From Symbiodinium natans (lineage: Eukaryota > Sar > Dinophyceae > Suessiales > Symbiodiniaceae): a stretch of DNA of 64,000 nt. The stretch is from positions 85,001 to 149,000 of the forward strand of contig CAJNDS010002277.1 of NCBI GenBank assembly GCA_905221605.1, written 5' to 3'. The position numbers and the translations under genes were made by a program. The notes under the pieces were generated by a model. That model was not told the DNA's origin. It did not search any database and was given only the letters and a program-made list of their open reading frames with translations. Within the stretch, counting starts at the first letter, position 1. Every line of letters starts with the position of its first letter. Shown piece after piece: positions 34,372 to 44,260 of this stretch.

Positions 34372-34616
34372 GTTTGGGGGGTTTAGGGGTTTAGGGGGTT
34401 TAGGGGTTTAAGGGTTTACGGGTTTAGGGGTTTAGGGGTTTAGGGGTTTAGGGGTTTACGGGTTTAGGGGTTTAGGGGTTTAGGGGTTTAGGGGTTTACG
34501 GGTTTAGGGGTTTAGGGGTTTAGGGGTTTAGGGGTTTACGGGTTTAGGGGTTTAGGGGTTTAAGGGTTTAGGGGTTTAGGGGTTTAGGGGTTTAGGGGTT
34601 TAGGGGTTTAGGGAAA
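34372..34616. repeat. TTTAGGGG octamer array with 40-bp higher-order period
   Basis: About thirty octamers TTTAGGGG occur in a row. In the left two thirds every fifth octamer is TTTACGGG, at about 34,415, 34,455, 34,495 and 34,535, an exact 40-bp spacing. This is a higher-order repeat, which implies amplification of a five-octamer block by unequal exchange or rolling amplification rather than telomerase addition. Confidence 0.9.
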
Positions 34617-34870
34617 ATGTAGTATATGGATATGTTATACAATATACGTCGACCCTCCCCTTGGCGGGGCGGGAGGCGTCAATGGAGAACCGGTCACCTC
34701 TGGCCCTTCAGACCCACTCACCAGGTTCGCAGGGCACCTACAGGCCCACAGGCACTTACAGGCGAATCCGCAGAACCCGAAACATTCCTGGACCGGCCCC
34801 ACCAGCCCCCGGGCGCGGAGAAAAAATGAGCCTTGTTCTTCTTTTCCCTTTTCCTATTATTCATGCTGCG

Positions 34871-35084
34871 TTCTTCTTCTTCTTCTTCTTCTTCTTCTTC
34901 TTCTTCTTCTTCTTCTTCTTCTTCTTCTTCTTCTTCTTCTTCTTCTTCTTCTTCTTCTTCTTCTTCTTCTTCTTCTTCTTCTTCTTCTTCTTCTTCTTCT
35001 TCTTCTTCTTCTTCTTCTTCTTCTTCTTCTTCTTCTTCTTCTTCTTCTTCTTCTTCTTCTTCTTCTTCTTCTTCTTCTTCTTCT
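34871..35084. repeat. (TTC)71 microsatellite
   Basis: About 214 bp of uninterrupted TTC, followed by a C run at 35,098-35,126. All three plus frames and the complement stay open here (poly-Phe, poly-Ser, poly-Glu, poly-Arg), so the long ORFs are artefacts. Purine-pyrimidine tracts of this length can form triplexes. Confidence 0.95.
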
Positions 35085-35199
35085 CTTCTTATTGTCCCCA
35101 CCCCCCCCCCCCCCCCCCCACCCCCCGACACCCCGCGCAACCCTGCTTTGGAACGCCTCTGAGCCTCTGCACCCTGGGCCCTCGCCCTGGTCGGCACGC

Positions 35200-35625
35200 A
35201 ACAGCCCCCTCACATACTACATATGTATCTTATGCATTATATAGCGCACACCCTATGCTTTCTCTTTTTGTTTGTTGCTCTTTAGGTACACGACACGGTC
35301 TTTTCTGGATATTCTATACTGTATACTATATAATTGCGTAGATATACTACATATTGCATCTGTCGGATAATAAAATATATATATATATATATGTACTTCT
35401 GTTTCTGTATGTGATTGTTTACTCTACATGATTACGTGTATTGATTCTGCTGCGGCCTTGAAGCCCAACTTCGTGGGAGGCCCCCAGGTGACTTCTCCGG
35501 CGTAGTCCTTATGAAGAGCGCTGCCGAATTCTAAGTACTGAATTAGGGTTTAGGGTTTAGGATTTAGGGTTTAGGGTTCAGGGTTCAGGGAACTGCTACT
35601 TTTACACTCTTCCTCTTGCAACGGC
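35200..35625. other. No supported gene; short AT repeats and a TTTAGGG remnant
   Basis: (AT)n lies at 35,374-35,391, and about six TTTAGGG/TTCAGGG units at 35,545-35,588. Confidence 0.6.
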
Positions 35626-35626
35626 A

Positions 35627-35673
35627 TCGACGACGACTACGACGACGAAGACGACGACGAAGACGACGACGAA

Positions 35674-35725
<52 letters not shown>

Positions 35726-35760
35726 GCGACGGCGGCGGCGGCGACGACGACGACGACCAC
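35627..35760. repeat. GAC/GGC trinucleotide microsatellite
   Basis: About 130 bp of CGACGA passing into GGCGGC and back. The Arg-rich ORFs on both strands are artefacts. Confidence 0.9.
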
Positions 35761-35799
35761 CCTCACCAACGCCACTGCCACTCATCACCAGCAGCACCA

Positions 35800-38780
35800 C
35801 GAGAGCGCCGATTCGAAGTAATGTTGGATGTACAGGCTTTGTTCATGTAGTCGAATGTGCATGGGAACCAAAGACAACGGCACGACAGTAGGCAGCAGGG
35901 GGAGGGTTGGGCGGGGATGCGGCAGCACCATACCCGTACCATTGGGGGTAAGAGGCTAGATGGAGCACCGCCACGATCCGGAAAACCTTCAAATCCAGAT
36001 TGAGCTGGTACTTGTCGAGGGACGCATTGCACTGGAGTGTGGACTGACAACTTGGCAGAACTTAGATTCTCCTCGAGCTACGGCAAGGCCGGTCGTCACA
36101 ACTCTCCGCAGCACGTAGTTCACCAGCATGGAGCCATTGGTGATCTCCTTCGAGGCATCGAGCAGTGAAGGTTTTCAGCTCAAGGTTGCAGAACTAGGTG
36201 ATGCCGGCTGCTTTGATCCAGAGTGGGGGTTGAACAGCTACTCCTCTGGGGCACATGATTGCCCAACAGTAGCGAAGGGGAGGTGGAACTCATGTCCTCA
36301 TGTAAGCGCCTTGAACCATATTTGCAAAACTCGAAATACTCATCCAACATGGGTTCGGGGAACTTGCTGACGAATGGTTTAACATACTTATGGCACCCAC
36401 GTTCCCAGGCCTCTCACGCAAAGTCCTTACAGAAACCTCCGCCAAGCAAAGGATTCCCACGGGTAGATTTGCGAATATCCCTCGAAAGCCCTCAAACCAA
36501 AACCCTGAACCCCTTTACGACACTCCACAGGCTGTTCCAAGTCCTTCCATGTGGCATGCGGAATGCCATGTACCTCTGCCCAAGTCCTTGTTTGGTCGGA
36601 TCCTTTTCGGGTTTAGAAGGTCTAGAGTTTTGCGTTATTCAAGAACCCGCCCGCTTCGGCAGACCGACGTCAACCTGCAGATACGTGGGAACAAAAGCAG
36701 AAGTCAACCATTCAAACACCGATTTAATCACTGCTGGCAAACAAGGGGGGCCCCTTTAAGGTATGTTCCTTGGCAATTCCTGAGCTCGTGTCTACAGACT
36801 TCTGCACACATTGCATCTTGTATCGCGTCGTGCGCAACCTGACATGAAACGAAGACATACGGCCAACACAGGCAAGGCGCTAGGCTAGACTGGGACAATC
36901 CCGTCTCAGGCCCGAAACCCGAAACCCCTAAACCCACAACCCCTGGACCCCTAAACCCCTAAACCCCCAAACCCCAACAGCAGCTGAAACTCCAGAGCTC
37001 CGGCTCTTGCTGAAGTGGGAGCAGCCCAGGACTGCGGATGAAGGCTTAGGTTGTCCGAGTAGGGCTTTTTAGGGCTTATAGGAATTATAGGGTTCATAGG
37101 GTTTATAGGGCTTATAGGAATTATACAGGGTGCATAGGGTTTATGGGGTGTACAGGGCTGATGGGGTTTATAGGTTCATAGGGCTTCAAAGGGTTGACAG
37201 GGCTGAAAGGGGGTTCAAAGGGCTCGTAGGGTGTTTATCGGGCTCATAGGGTTTATAGGGATTGTAGGGTTTATGGGGTTTGTAGGGTTTGTAGGGTTTT
37301 TGGGGTTGAGGCTTGAGCGCCTAGGCAGTATAGGCCAAACGATTGAGCAGGCCACGGTTGTGTTCTCCTACGTATGCATGGCACGTGACCTGTAGCCGTG
37401 TCACCAGGTTTCTGAAAACCCCAAACAAGCAAGATCCTGCAGAAGATACGCAACGACATCAAAGCTTCAAGGCGCACATACCCTAACCCTAAACCCTAAA
37501 CTATGTTGCAGGGGCATTTGGGACACCTATGTAAGTCGACGGCTTTCTGGTGGTGAGCAGACGTATCCCGTGTGCCTGAGCGGCACCACTGGCAAGTCGC
37601 ATTCTGAACCTCGATGCTCGCATGGCAGTGGGAATCTGAACTATGTGAGAGGAGGTACTGTACTGGGATACTCTGATGCACTGCCAGGAAGCCAGACAGC
37701 ATGCACTTCAATGCTGTGTTGCAATTTGTAACCATGTCCATGATTGCCACAGGAGGAAAGGGGTGCCAACTAGTTGTACCTTCCTCAACCGAGTCCAGGA
37801 GAATCTTGAAACCATGAACGCCGACTCACCACCTGATCAACTGCCGGGACACAACTGCCACGAAGAACTGTACAAAACTACTGTCAATGGAAGATTGCTG
37901 GGGCGAGAGAGTCCCGAGGAAGCTCTAAAATGTTCTTACAGCCATGGTGTGCATGGGAGCAAAGCCTACAAGCTAACTCACTCCACCAACACCAGACCTC
38001 GCAAGGAACAGGGAGGGTTTAAAACCCCACAAGCAACACTCAGACTCCAATCGAGTGAGCCCCCACAAAGGAAATTTGAACAAGTTCTTTGATGCACAAG
38101 ATCTTTCAGGTACATATGGTAGCAGAGCTTCCGGTCACCACCAAGGGCGCAGTAGCCACCAGCAGCACAGCCCGTCGCGAGAGCGCTAGCCACATCAGAG
38201 AGCTTGCCCGAACTCGTCCAAAAGGTATCCGGCAAGATTTCTACCAACTGATGCATCAGTGTATCCTGGGAAGTAAAACTGTCCGATGTCTCCCAGCAGA
38301 GCCTACGAGAAACTGGGCTGACAACTTGAGATCAGAGCTGCCTTGCCACTGCACTAACCGGCCTAAATGTTCTTCTTCTGAAGACTTAGTAAGAATCAAT
38401 CCGCAGCATTTCAGCGATGATTTTGAGTTCTCCTCGAAAGGCAAACAGCATCTTCTGTTGGGAGTGGGGTAGAGACGATGGCAGGCTCCGAAGTATCACA
38501 CTCCGAAGTATCACAATGCACAGCATGTGGTGAGCTTCCCACAAGTGTTGCAGCCTTGCCATGAAAAATGCAGTTGCAAGGACTTTGCGGCGACATCCAA
38601 CACGAACGTTCCTGCAAGCGCGCCTGCACCTGCATCCCCCACCCGTATGGCCATCTCCACCTTTTTTCGCGTGTGCTTCCCGCGGCGGCCTGCACCCACA
38701 GGAGCTTTCAGCTGCTGTGGGCTTGACATGTCCAAGCCTGTGCTGCTCCTATGTACACTGCACAATCGCGGCAATGGGTC
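35800..38780. other. No confident gene; right edge of the heptamer-rich zone
   Basis: ORFs of 127-166 codons on the plus strand (36,259-36,759; 36,390-36,842; 37,676-38,092; 38,089-38,472) overlap one another and show no recognised domain. Positions 36,907-36,976 carry the last clear CCCTAAA-type run. Positions 37,055-37,310 are a degenerate repeat of GGGTTTATAGGGNTTATAGG type. After about 37,500 telomere-type heptamers stop. Confidence 0.5.
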
Positions 38781-38791
38781 TTCCCACTCTA

Positions 38792-39823
38792 TCAGGGCCT
38801 CGCTCCCTCCGAAGGCTCTGCGGCTAATCGCTTGGCATCCTGGTAAACAGCTTCAAGGTGAGGGGAGCCCATCACGCACCGATCATCCCCCAGATACGTT
38901 GAGGATTCCTCAACCTCCCAGCCGTCGGGCATGTTGATCTTTGCAAAGATCTTCTGGTTCTCCGTGCCCTCATCGTCAAGACCGGGCAGCATGGCACCAC
39001 CACCGTAACAACCAAGTTTCAACTCGGCTTCTGCTTCCTCCCAGCTCCAGGAGGCTTTTGTAGCCAAGCGCCTGTGGATGGGATACTCGGAAAAATCTCG
39101 TGACGCGACCACGAAGTCAAGGTCTGTGCTTACATAACCCAAGGTCACCGTTCCGCATCCGTCCCCTCCGGGCAGAAAAAAATCCCCGCACAATTGGAAG
39201 ATCGCAAGAGGGATCTTCGGCTGTGGACGATGGAATTCAAAGTAGGTCCAGCGCCACGCCTCCAGCTTGCCGGGGCGCTTGGACACCTTCCAGTTTTCAA
39301 GGCCCATGGCCATGAGGGCTGGTGATTCCTGCCCGACGATCTCCAAAGTACCAGCAAAAAGTTCTGGCAGCCGCTCGGACATCTTCTTGGGAAAGCCAAG
39401 TACCCGCTTCGTCAACTCTAAGCTCTCATCGCCCTTGATGGCCAAGAAGCTCTCCGACAAGCTCCGCACAACGAGCTTCTTTTCGGGCGTATCCTGATCC
39501 ACGTCAGCATCCCCTTGGTTCTCTGGCGGTGCACAGGCGCGAATCTCAAGTGTAGGCCCGAAGGGCACATACAGCATCTTTCTGCTCTTGATGTCTTCTC
39601 TGGCCCACAAGAAGCAGTTGCACAGATCCTCATCTCGTGCAAGGAGCTCTTTCAAAGCGACCGTCTGCAGCCGCTCGAGAATCCAAAAGCCCTCGCCCAA
39701 CTGGAGGCACTGGGGCAACAATTGCGAGAGGCTCCTGCAGCTGCGCAAAGCCCCCAAAGCGGCCGGGCCACTGAGGTATTCTTGGAGGATGCGCGGAAGC
39801 CACACGAGAAGACAGCTCTCCAT
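38792..39823 (-). CDS. Unrecognised 343-codon ORF, probably a real gene or terminal exon
   Basis: This is the first long ORF on the right side of the heptamer zone with ordinary amino-acid composition. The N-terminal 50 residues (WLPRILQEYLSGPAALGALR...) recall the LPxxxxxxYL...LxxCxxL pattern of F-box helices, but the match is weak. The rest is mixed, acidic in places (DADVDQDTPEKK), with aromatic-rich segments (WRWTYFEFHRPQPKIP; GDFFLPGGDGCGTVTLGYVS). No signal peptide or membrane segment is visible. An in-frame TAG lies just upstream of the ATG, and an AG acceptor is possible there, so an upstream exon cannot be excluded. It lies on the same strand as all the genes to its right. I cannot name a function. 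Confidence 0.6.
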   Translation of the reverse strand: MESCLLVWLPRILQEYLSGPAALGALRSCRSLSQLLPQCLQLGEGFWILERLQTVALKELLARDEDLCNCFLWAREDIKSRKMLYVPFGPTLEIRACAPPENQGDADVDQDTPEKKLVVRSLSESFLAIKGDESLELTKRVLGFPKKMSERLPELFAGTLEIVGQESPALMAMGLENWKVSKRPGKLEAWRWTYFEFHRPQPKIPLAIFQLCGDFFLPGGDGCGTVTLGYVSTDLDFVVASRDFSEYPIHRRLATKASWSWEEAEAELKLGCYGGGAMLPGLDDEGTENQKIFAKINMPDGWEVEESSTYLGDDRCVMGSPHLEAVYQDAKRLAAEPSEGARP

Positions 39824-40143
39824 GGACTACGAGGGCGTTTGAGCTGCCCCAAAAACGTGGCTTGCTTGGCAATGCAAGTGGCCCCAACATGAACGTCCCA
39901 GAGAAACTGCCCATGCTTCGGGCCGGCAGCAGGACGGGGTAATCAAAGGCGAAAGTAAATGGGGATGATGATGATGGCCTCGGGCCTGGGGCTGAAGGGT
40001 AACGCATCTGAGTGTCGCCATGTACGAGAGCCACCAACAAGACCCGACGAGCTGTGAAGTAGGGCAACTTGGGCACAATACCCCATGATGATAATGATGA
40101 CAACTGCGGCTATGATTATGATGACAATGATGGAGTCGGTGGC

Positions 40144-40326
40144 CTATTCCTGGAGAGCTCTGTTAGCAATCCGGCTCTCCGCCAAATCTACATCGTGGGC
40201 GTCACTGCACATGTTTCTGAACTGTGTCATTCTGTAGCCATCCCCTAAGCTTCCGCCCTTTGAAGCAGCCCGAAACACGATCTCCACCTTTTCTCGGAGC
40301 AGCGACAAAGATTGTTTGAAGCTCAC
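40144..40326 (-). CDS. Small 60-codon ORF at the diverged edge of cassette 1
   Basis: The short ORF (starting MSFKQSLSLLREKVEIVFRA) has normal composition and overlaps the start of the duplicated block, but cassette 2 does not preserve it as an equivalent ORF. It could be an exon of a neighbouring gene or chance. Low confidence. Confidence 0.2.
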   Translation of the reverse strand: MSFKQSLSLLREKVEIVFRAASKGGSLGDGYRMTQFRNMCSDAHDVDLAESRIANRALQE

Positions 40327-40517
40327 CGGCGAGCCCGTGGAACCCCCGTGGAAGCCAGAGAGAGCCCGTTCCTGTGAGCTTGTGCCACCGGGTATAGCAA
40401 ATGGTACTAAGACCCAGCGACCACTAAACGATCGCTGATCGCTGATCGCTGATCGAACTGGCTTGCCAGATTTTCTTTACAGCGTTCGGACGGTACGCTA
40501 TAAGCTTGCTCAGCGCC

Positions 40518-41117
40518 TCAGCGGCAGGTGTTGCCGCCATTTGTCAGGTCAAAGCTGCAGCACATGATGGACACAAAGTAGCCACCAGAGCTGGAGCAAG
40601 TCATGCCCGCAAAGTTCCTGCCAAAGGGGCATGCGGAGCTTGATGTCGGAACATTTCCACAGGCCAAGGTGGACACCGTGAGATCCATGGTGCAGCTGCC
40701 GCGTGACTTGCCCCTCCAGCCATAGCGAGCGTTGCACCCGATGGAGCCACCGAAGCCGGCTCCTGCCCACCAAACGTCCGTGGTGCTTCCAACCGAGAAG
40801 CCGGCTCCCAATGAGATCCAACCCAAGGGGCCCTGTCCATTGAGGATGTCCTTCATGATATCCGAGCTGCCGCCTGCAAGGCCGATGGACCAAGCCACGT
40901 TGCCGTTCAGGGACCGCGTGTAACCCGTGGATACGAAGTTGCCGCCCTGGCCCGCGCAGGCCAGAGCAGCTGTGACCTGAGCACATGCAGACCGAAAGCA
41001 GGCGCGGAATTCCTTGGATAAACACATACAGAACACAACATCTTCAACTGGCCGAGCCACTGCTTCCACGACGGTCTCCACGACTTGCACCACAACCTTC
41101 ACGACCGCCTGGCTCAC
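40518..41117 (-). CDS. Gly/Cys-rich protein, cassette ORF C (copy 1)
   Basis: This open frame of 199 codons is not recognised from any family I know. The first 30 residues are a Val-rich amphipathic stretch (VVKVVVQVVETVVEAVARP). Then comes a Cys cluster (FCMCLSKEFRACFRSACAQV), a Gly/Ser-rich central part with short alternating hydrophobic segments (SLGAGFSVGST, WWAGAGFGGSIG) suggestive of beta structure, and a Cys-rich tail ending in NGGNTCR. Thirteen or more Cys hint at a secreted, disulfide-bonded protein. The first codon of the frame is GTG and a TGA lies nine bases upstream, so there is no ATG start. An AG at the exon edge (CCGCAG) makes it likely that this is a 3' exon of a spliced gene, possibly joined to one of the two ORFs upstream. 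Confidence 0.6.
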   Translation of the reverse strand: MSQAVVKVVVQVVETVVEAVARPVEDVVFCMCLSKEFRACFRSACAQVTAALACAGQGGNFVSTGYTRSLNGNVAWSIGLAGGSSDIMKDILNGQGPLGWISLGAGFSVGSTTDVWWAGAGFGGSIGCNARYGWRGKSRGSCTMDLTVSTLACGNVPTSSSACPFGRNFAGMTCSSSGGYFVSIMCCSFDLTNGGNTCR

Positions 41118-41444
41118 GCTGCGGATTGTTCAAACTGGTTCCAACAGCAAGTCAATGCCACACGCTTCGAAGGCATCAGGTGCTGACGGGAGGGACGCCA
41201 ATGGGGACAAGACAACAGCAACGATCTGCAAAGGTTACAGTAAGGACCTGAAATTCCGCACGGTATCGCGGTTTTCCACAAAGAGAAATAGGTAGAGAAA
41301 GAGAAAAGGAAAGAGAAAAGAGACAACAGCAAGAGAAAAGGGAAAAAAATAAATAAAAAAAAAAAGAGAGAGAAAAAGAGAAGAGCGGATCACGGAGCAG
41401 CGGAGAGAGGGAGCCATGTTTCCCAGCATGCAGGAAACAACTCC

Positions 41445-42002
41445 CTAGGCAAGTCTTGCAGAAGCACAGGCGAGGTGAACCAGGGAAGTAACATGAAGTA
41501 ACTTGAGGGGATGTGCGTCTGCGTGTCCAAGTCGCTTCGAAGATGCGGCGGCGGCGCCGGCGCCGGCGCCGGCGGTCCCAGAAGGCCTCTGCACCTGGCA
41601 CAGTGTGCTTAAGTGCCTCGCCGCAGGCTGCAACCACAGGGCTCTGAAAGCCGCCTGGCCTTCTCCTTCATCTTCAACCTCCTCCAACAAGGACAGCTGC
41701 ATCTTCTCGTTCGCCTCCTCCGCCTCGTCCTCCGACGGTCGCCCGGAGGCGTGCGAAGAAGCGCTTCTTTCCGCACTTCTTTCCTTTCGTGCCGCCTCCT
41801 TCTCGATGTCGGCCAGCTTGTGTAGGTTCACCAGGCGCTTGGCCCGCTCGTAGGACAGGGACCCCACGACGGACTTCGCGAACTCCAACATGGAGGCCCG
41901 GGCGCTGTCGTGGTAAGCATGGAAGACCTGGTGGGACGAGTGGTGCTCCTGGCCGTGGCGGGCGTACTTCTCGATGAAGCTGTAGTCCTGCGTGTCGGCC
42001 AT
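41445..42002 (-). CDS. Acidic/Ala-rich protein or exon, cassette ORF B (copy 1)
   Basis: The frame of 185 codons begins MADTQDYSFIEKYARHGQEH. Residues 1-65 look well ordered and helical (SARASMLEFAKSVVGSLSYE), and residues 68-115 are a charged, Glu/Ala-rich, coiled-coil-like stretch. From about residue 140 the reading crosses a (GGCGCC)n simple repeat giving Ala-Gly runs, so the true exon may end earlier, perhaps near the CAG/GC at the EGEGQ codons. An in-frame TAG precedes the ATG by three codons and could be part of a TAG acceptor. Unrecognised. It lies 123 bp after the end of ORF A, short enough for an intron. Confidence 0.5.
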   Translation of the reverse strand: MADTQDYSFIEKYARHGQEHHSSHQVFHAYHDSARASMLEFAKSVVGSLSYERAKRLVNLHKLADIEKEAARKERSAERSASSHASGRPSEDEAEEANEKMQLSLLEEVEDEGEGQAAFRALWLQPAARHLSTLCQVQRPSGTAGAGAGAAAASSKRLGHADAHPLKLLHVTSLVHLACASARLA

Positions 42003-42125
42003 GAACCTCGGCTACCAAGCGCAGGATATACATCAAAAGGCCCGCCGCTGCACCTCAACCATCGCATGTCAGCCTTCTTAGAGTGGCTACTCTTCAGCGG
42101 CTACGCTCACGACTAGACTCCGGAA

Positions 42126-43145
42126 TCAGCTACACGACTTGGCAACATTGCTCAAGATGTGCTCAACGTTGCTTTCAGGTCCAAGGAGCCGCTGAACCCG
42201 CTGCTCCAGGTGGAAGCGGAGCTTGATGTCCGAGCGCAGGAGCCCCGCGTGCTTGGTCTCCAGGAGCGCCAGGGCATGCTTGTGGTGCTGCAAGTAGATG
42301 TCCCAAAAGTTGGTGTGGTCACAGCCCAGCTTCTGGCACACGGGATGCCAGGCCTGCTGCAGCTTGTCGATGGTCTCGTCCAGGGAAGCGTTCACGGCGT
42401 GGCTGTTCATGATCTGGTGGCTGGCGGCGGCCGCCGCTTTAAGGTCCAAGGCCATGCTCATGGTGGCCGCGTGCTCTGTGCCCACCATAGAGGTGAGTTG
42501 CCGCAGCGACGTCTCACGCGAGGTCTTTGCATCGAACTGCAAGAAGGCGTGGTCGTGCTCTGAGCCGTCACAGATGTAGGCCTCGGGAAGGAGTGCGTCC
42601 ACAGCGAGGCTGTTGCCACCCTCCTCGTGGAGCAAGGCATCTCGGAGCAGCGGCCACGTGATCTCTTCGAACCGGGTCACCTGCTCCAGGATCATTGCGT
42701 AGACCTCCATGCTCACATGGGCGGGCACGGCGGCTTGAACGATGCAGGACGCGGCCACGATGCAGGCCATGTAGGTCCGAAGATCCTCAGGGACGCAAGG
42801 ACTAGGACCCTCGGACGCGGCGGCCATGAAGTCACCGAGGACCGCATAGAAGCCCGCAGCGCAGTCCATGACAAACGGCAGGTCATGTTGGTAGTCGCTG
42901 GCATGGAAGCTGACATTCGTTGCGAGACTACCATCACGAATGAGTCCGGTGCAATTCGTCATGTTGATGATCAGCAGGGGCAAGGCCACGGTCAACTCCT
43001 GCACGGTTTGAATCTGCGATGCTGGGAGCTCACGCCGCTGGCGAACCTTGTACGCCAGGCATGGACACAACCACAGCGAGCCGAGCAAGCCCAAGAAGCC
43101 GAGCTTCATGAAACGGAGCTTCATTGAAATGCGAAGATACTCCAA
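42126..43145 (-). CDS. Putative secreted protein, cassette ORF A (copy 1)
   Basis: This is an intronless frame of 339 codons. A clear signal peptide follows the second or third Met: a basic n-region (MKLRF, MKLGF), a hydrophobic core (LGLLGSLWLCPCLA) and a likely cleavage after CLA. Two potential N-glycosylation sites follow (NMTN, NVSF). The mature part has about eight Cys, is mostly helical in appearance and ends in a Leu/His-rich region (HHKHALALLETKHAGLL). No catalytic motif is recognised. It is likely exported or targeted to the endomembrane system. It is the first ORF of the cassette in the direction of transcription. Its perfect conservation in copy 2 (no amino-acid change seen) reflects homogenisation rather than proven constraint. 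Confidence 0.7.
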   Translation of the reverse strand: MEYLRISMKLRFMKLGFLGLLGSLWLCPCLAYKVRQRRELPASQIQTVQELTVALPLLIINMTNCTGLIRDGSLATNVSFHASDYQHDLPFVMDCAAGFYAVLGDFMAAASEGPSPCVPEDLRTYMACIVAASCIVQAAVPAHVSMEVYAMILEQVTRFEEITWPLLRDALLHEEGGNSLAVDALLPEAYICDGSEHDHAFLQFDAKTSRETSLRQLTSMVGTEHAATMSMALDLKAAAAASHQIMNSHAVNASLDETIDKLQQAWHPVCQKLGCDHTNFWDIYLQHHKHALALLETKHAGLLRSDIKLRFHLEQRVQRLLGPESNVEHILSNVAKSCS

Positions 43146-43729
43146 AGACTTTCAAGTCGAAGGCAGGCAATCCTGAACCCTACTTGAGCCTGAACGATCG
43201 AACGCAGAACAGCAGAACAGCCACGGCAAGCACCCGAAGCGAAGAAGCGGCCAGGAAGCATGTGCCGAGAGCCTAAGAATGCCCATGCGCGTGGTCCCAA
43301 GTCGCAGGGGAGATCAGGCATGCTTCGAACATGCGATGCTCTCGCCTGCTTTGCAGAAGAGGTTCGCTCGGCGGCGTCGACACCCGTGGCCCCCTTACCG
43401 GAAACTAGACATCCTTCTTGCGAGTGGCAGGAGCCAGAAAGCAGAAAAGTTTTCAGAGACGTCCTTAGCTTGGAAACTTTCGGTGTGCAACACAATGCCA
43501 GCAAAAGACAACCCTAAGCCTGCAGCCTGACATCCTAAAGGCTTAGACTGTCTGGCTCAGCGCCAAGGGTAAGGGCGATTTAGTTTCTTGGACCTCCGCA
43601 CCTGTGCAGCTGCCGGCCGTGGAGGCTCCACCCCTTAAACCCGAAAGCCTCAATACCCCAAATCCTATTAAGGTCCCTAAGCCTCAGCAGCTCGAAGGCT
43701 AGGACGTGGAAAGCTGAGGTTCAATGCAA

Positions 43730-44260
43730 GCCCGGGGGGGGTTCACGGGTTCACGGGTTCACCACAGGTCTGCGGTTCAGCCGCGGATAAGGACGGCATA
43801 CAACGGATTTCCAACGGATTGTTGCGGATGGCAGCGGAACACGAACGAATTCACCTCGGCTTCTTGCCGAGAGGCGTCTAGATTGAGCAGACCAGGATCT
43901 GGTCTCCTTCCCATCTCAACAGACCGTTGGAGGATGCCGAGGGGGTTCCGGGCCACAGAGGCCACGCCAAAAAGCACGAAAAGCCCAAAACCCACCCGGC
44001 GCGCCGGGACCCCCCTGATGTGCCGGTGCTGCACCATGACTTTCGTCTGCGTTGCACACACGACACCCCCGAAGTTGGGCAGCCTGGCTGCCGAGGCGGC
44101 GCTCTGGTGGATCAAGAGCATTGGACAAGCAATGTTGAACCCTCATTCTGAACTCATGCGCCGACCTCCACAGACATGTGGGTCGGTAGGCTTGGTAATT
44201 ATGCACTTGCACAGGCCAGCGCACTTGTGGCACCCAGCGAAAAAAGGAAGTTGAGTGCCC
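43730..44260. repeat. Dispersed hairpin-head element, copy 3
   Basis: TTCACCTCGGCTTCTTGCCG then AGAGGCGTCTAGATTGAGCA (from 43,850) and GGCTGCCGAGGCGGCGC (from 44,086) match the head and tail of the copies at 30.76 and 31.24 kb. The 114-codon and 131-codon ORFs across it are not supported as genes. Confidence 0.6.

Larger units (their letters stand above)
1..37500. other. Gene-poor, subtelomere-like zone peppered with telomere-type heptamer blocks
   Basis: Short blocks of TTTAGGG or CCCTAAA, usually 3 to 25 units, recur every few hundred to 2,000 bases in both orientations up to about 37.5 kb and are absent from the gene-bearing part to the right. Between them are low-complexity tracts and short inverted-repeat elements. 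Long ORFs in this zone come from simple repeats or appear in several frames at once and have no recognisable domain. The first bases of the window are not a terminal telomere, so this is an internal or subtelomeric stretch. TTTAGGG is the telomere unit of plants and several algae, and dinoflagellates share it. Which chromosome end the zone faces, if any, cannot be read from the sequence. Confidence 0.75.
40254..43393. repeat. Cassette 1: duplicated three-ORF block
   Basis: From about 40,390 to 43,393 the sequence matches 48,177-51,194 almost base for base. The offset is exactly 7,801 bp from 40,450 on. I found about five substitutions, plus two extra GCTGATC units in copy 2. At the left edge (40,254-40,390) and beyond the right edge (43,394-43,580) the two copies remain recognisably related but clearly diverged with small indels. 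A near-identical core between diverged flanks is the pattern of gene conversion or recent homogenisation. Confidence 0.9.

Noticed and set aside
34661-35341. 226-codon ORF and overlapping ORFs of 109-159 codons with poly-Phe, poly-Ser, poly-Glu and poly-Arg
   Set aside because: All are frames of one (TTC)71 microsatellite, open in every direction; no flanking coding signal.
40243-40263. Possible relic of the dinoflagellate spliced leader (TGTAGCCATCCCC)
   Set aside because: Only about eight bases agree with the conserved leader, and the direction and position do not fit a gene start.
42159-43127. Plus-strand ORFs of 93-166 codons opposite cassette ORF A (and the same at 49,960-50,928)
   Set aside because: They are frames antisense to a GC-rich gene that has a signal peptide and a longer continuous reading frame.
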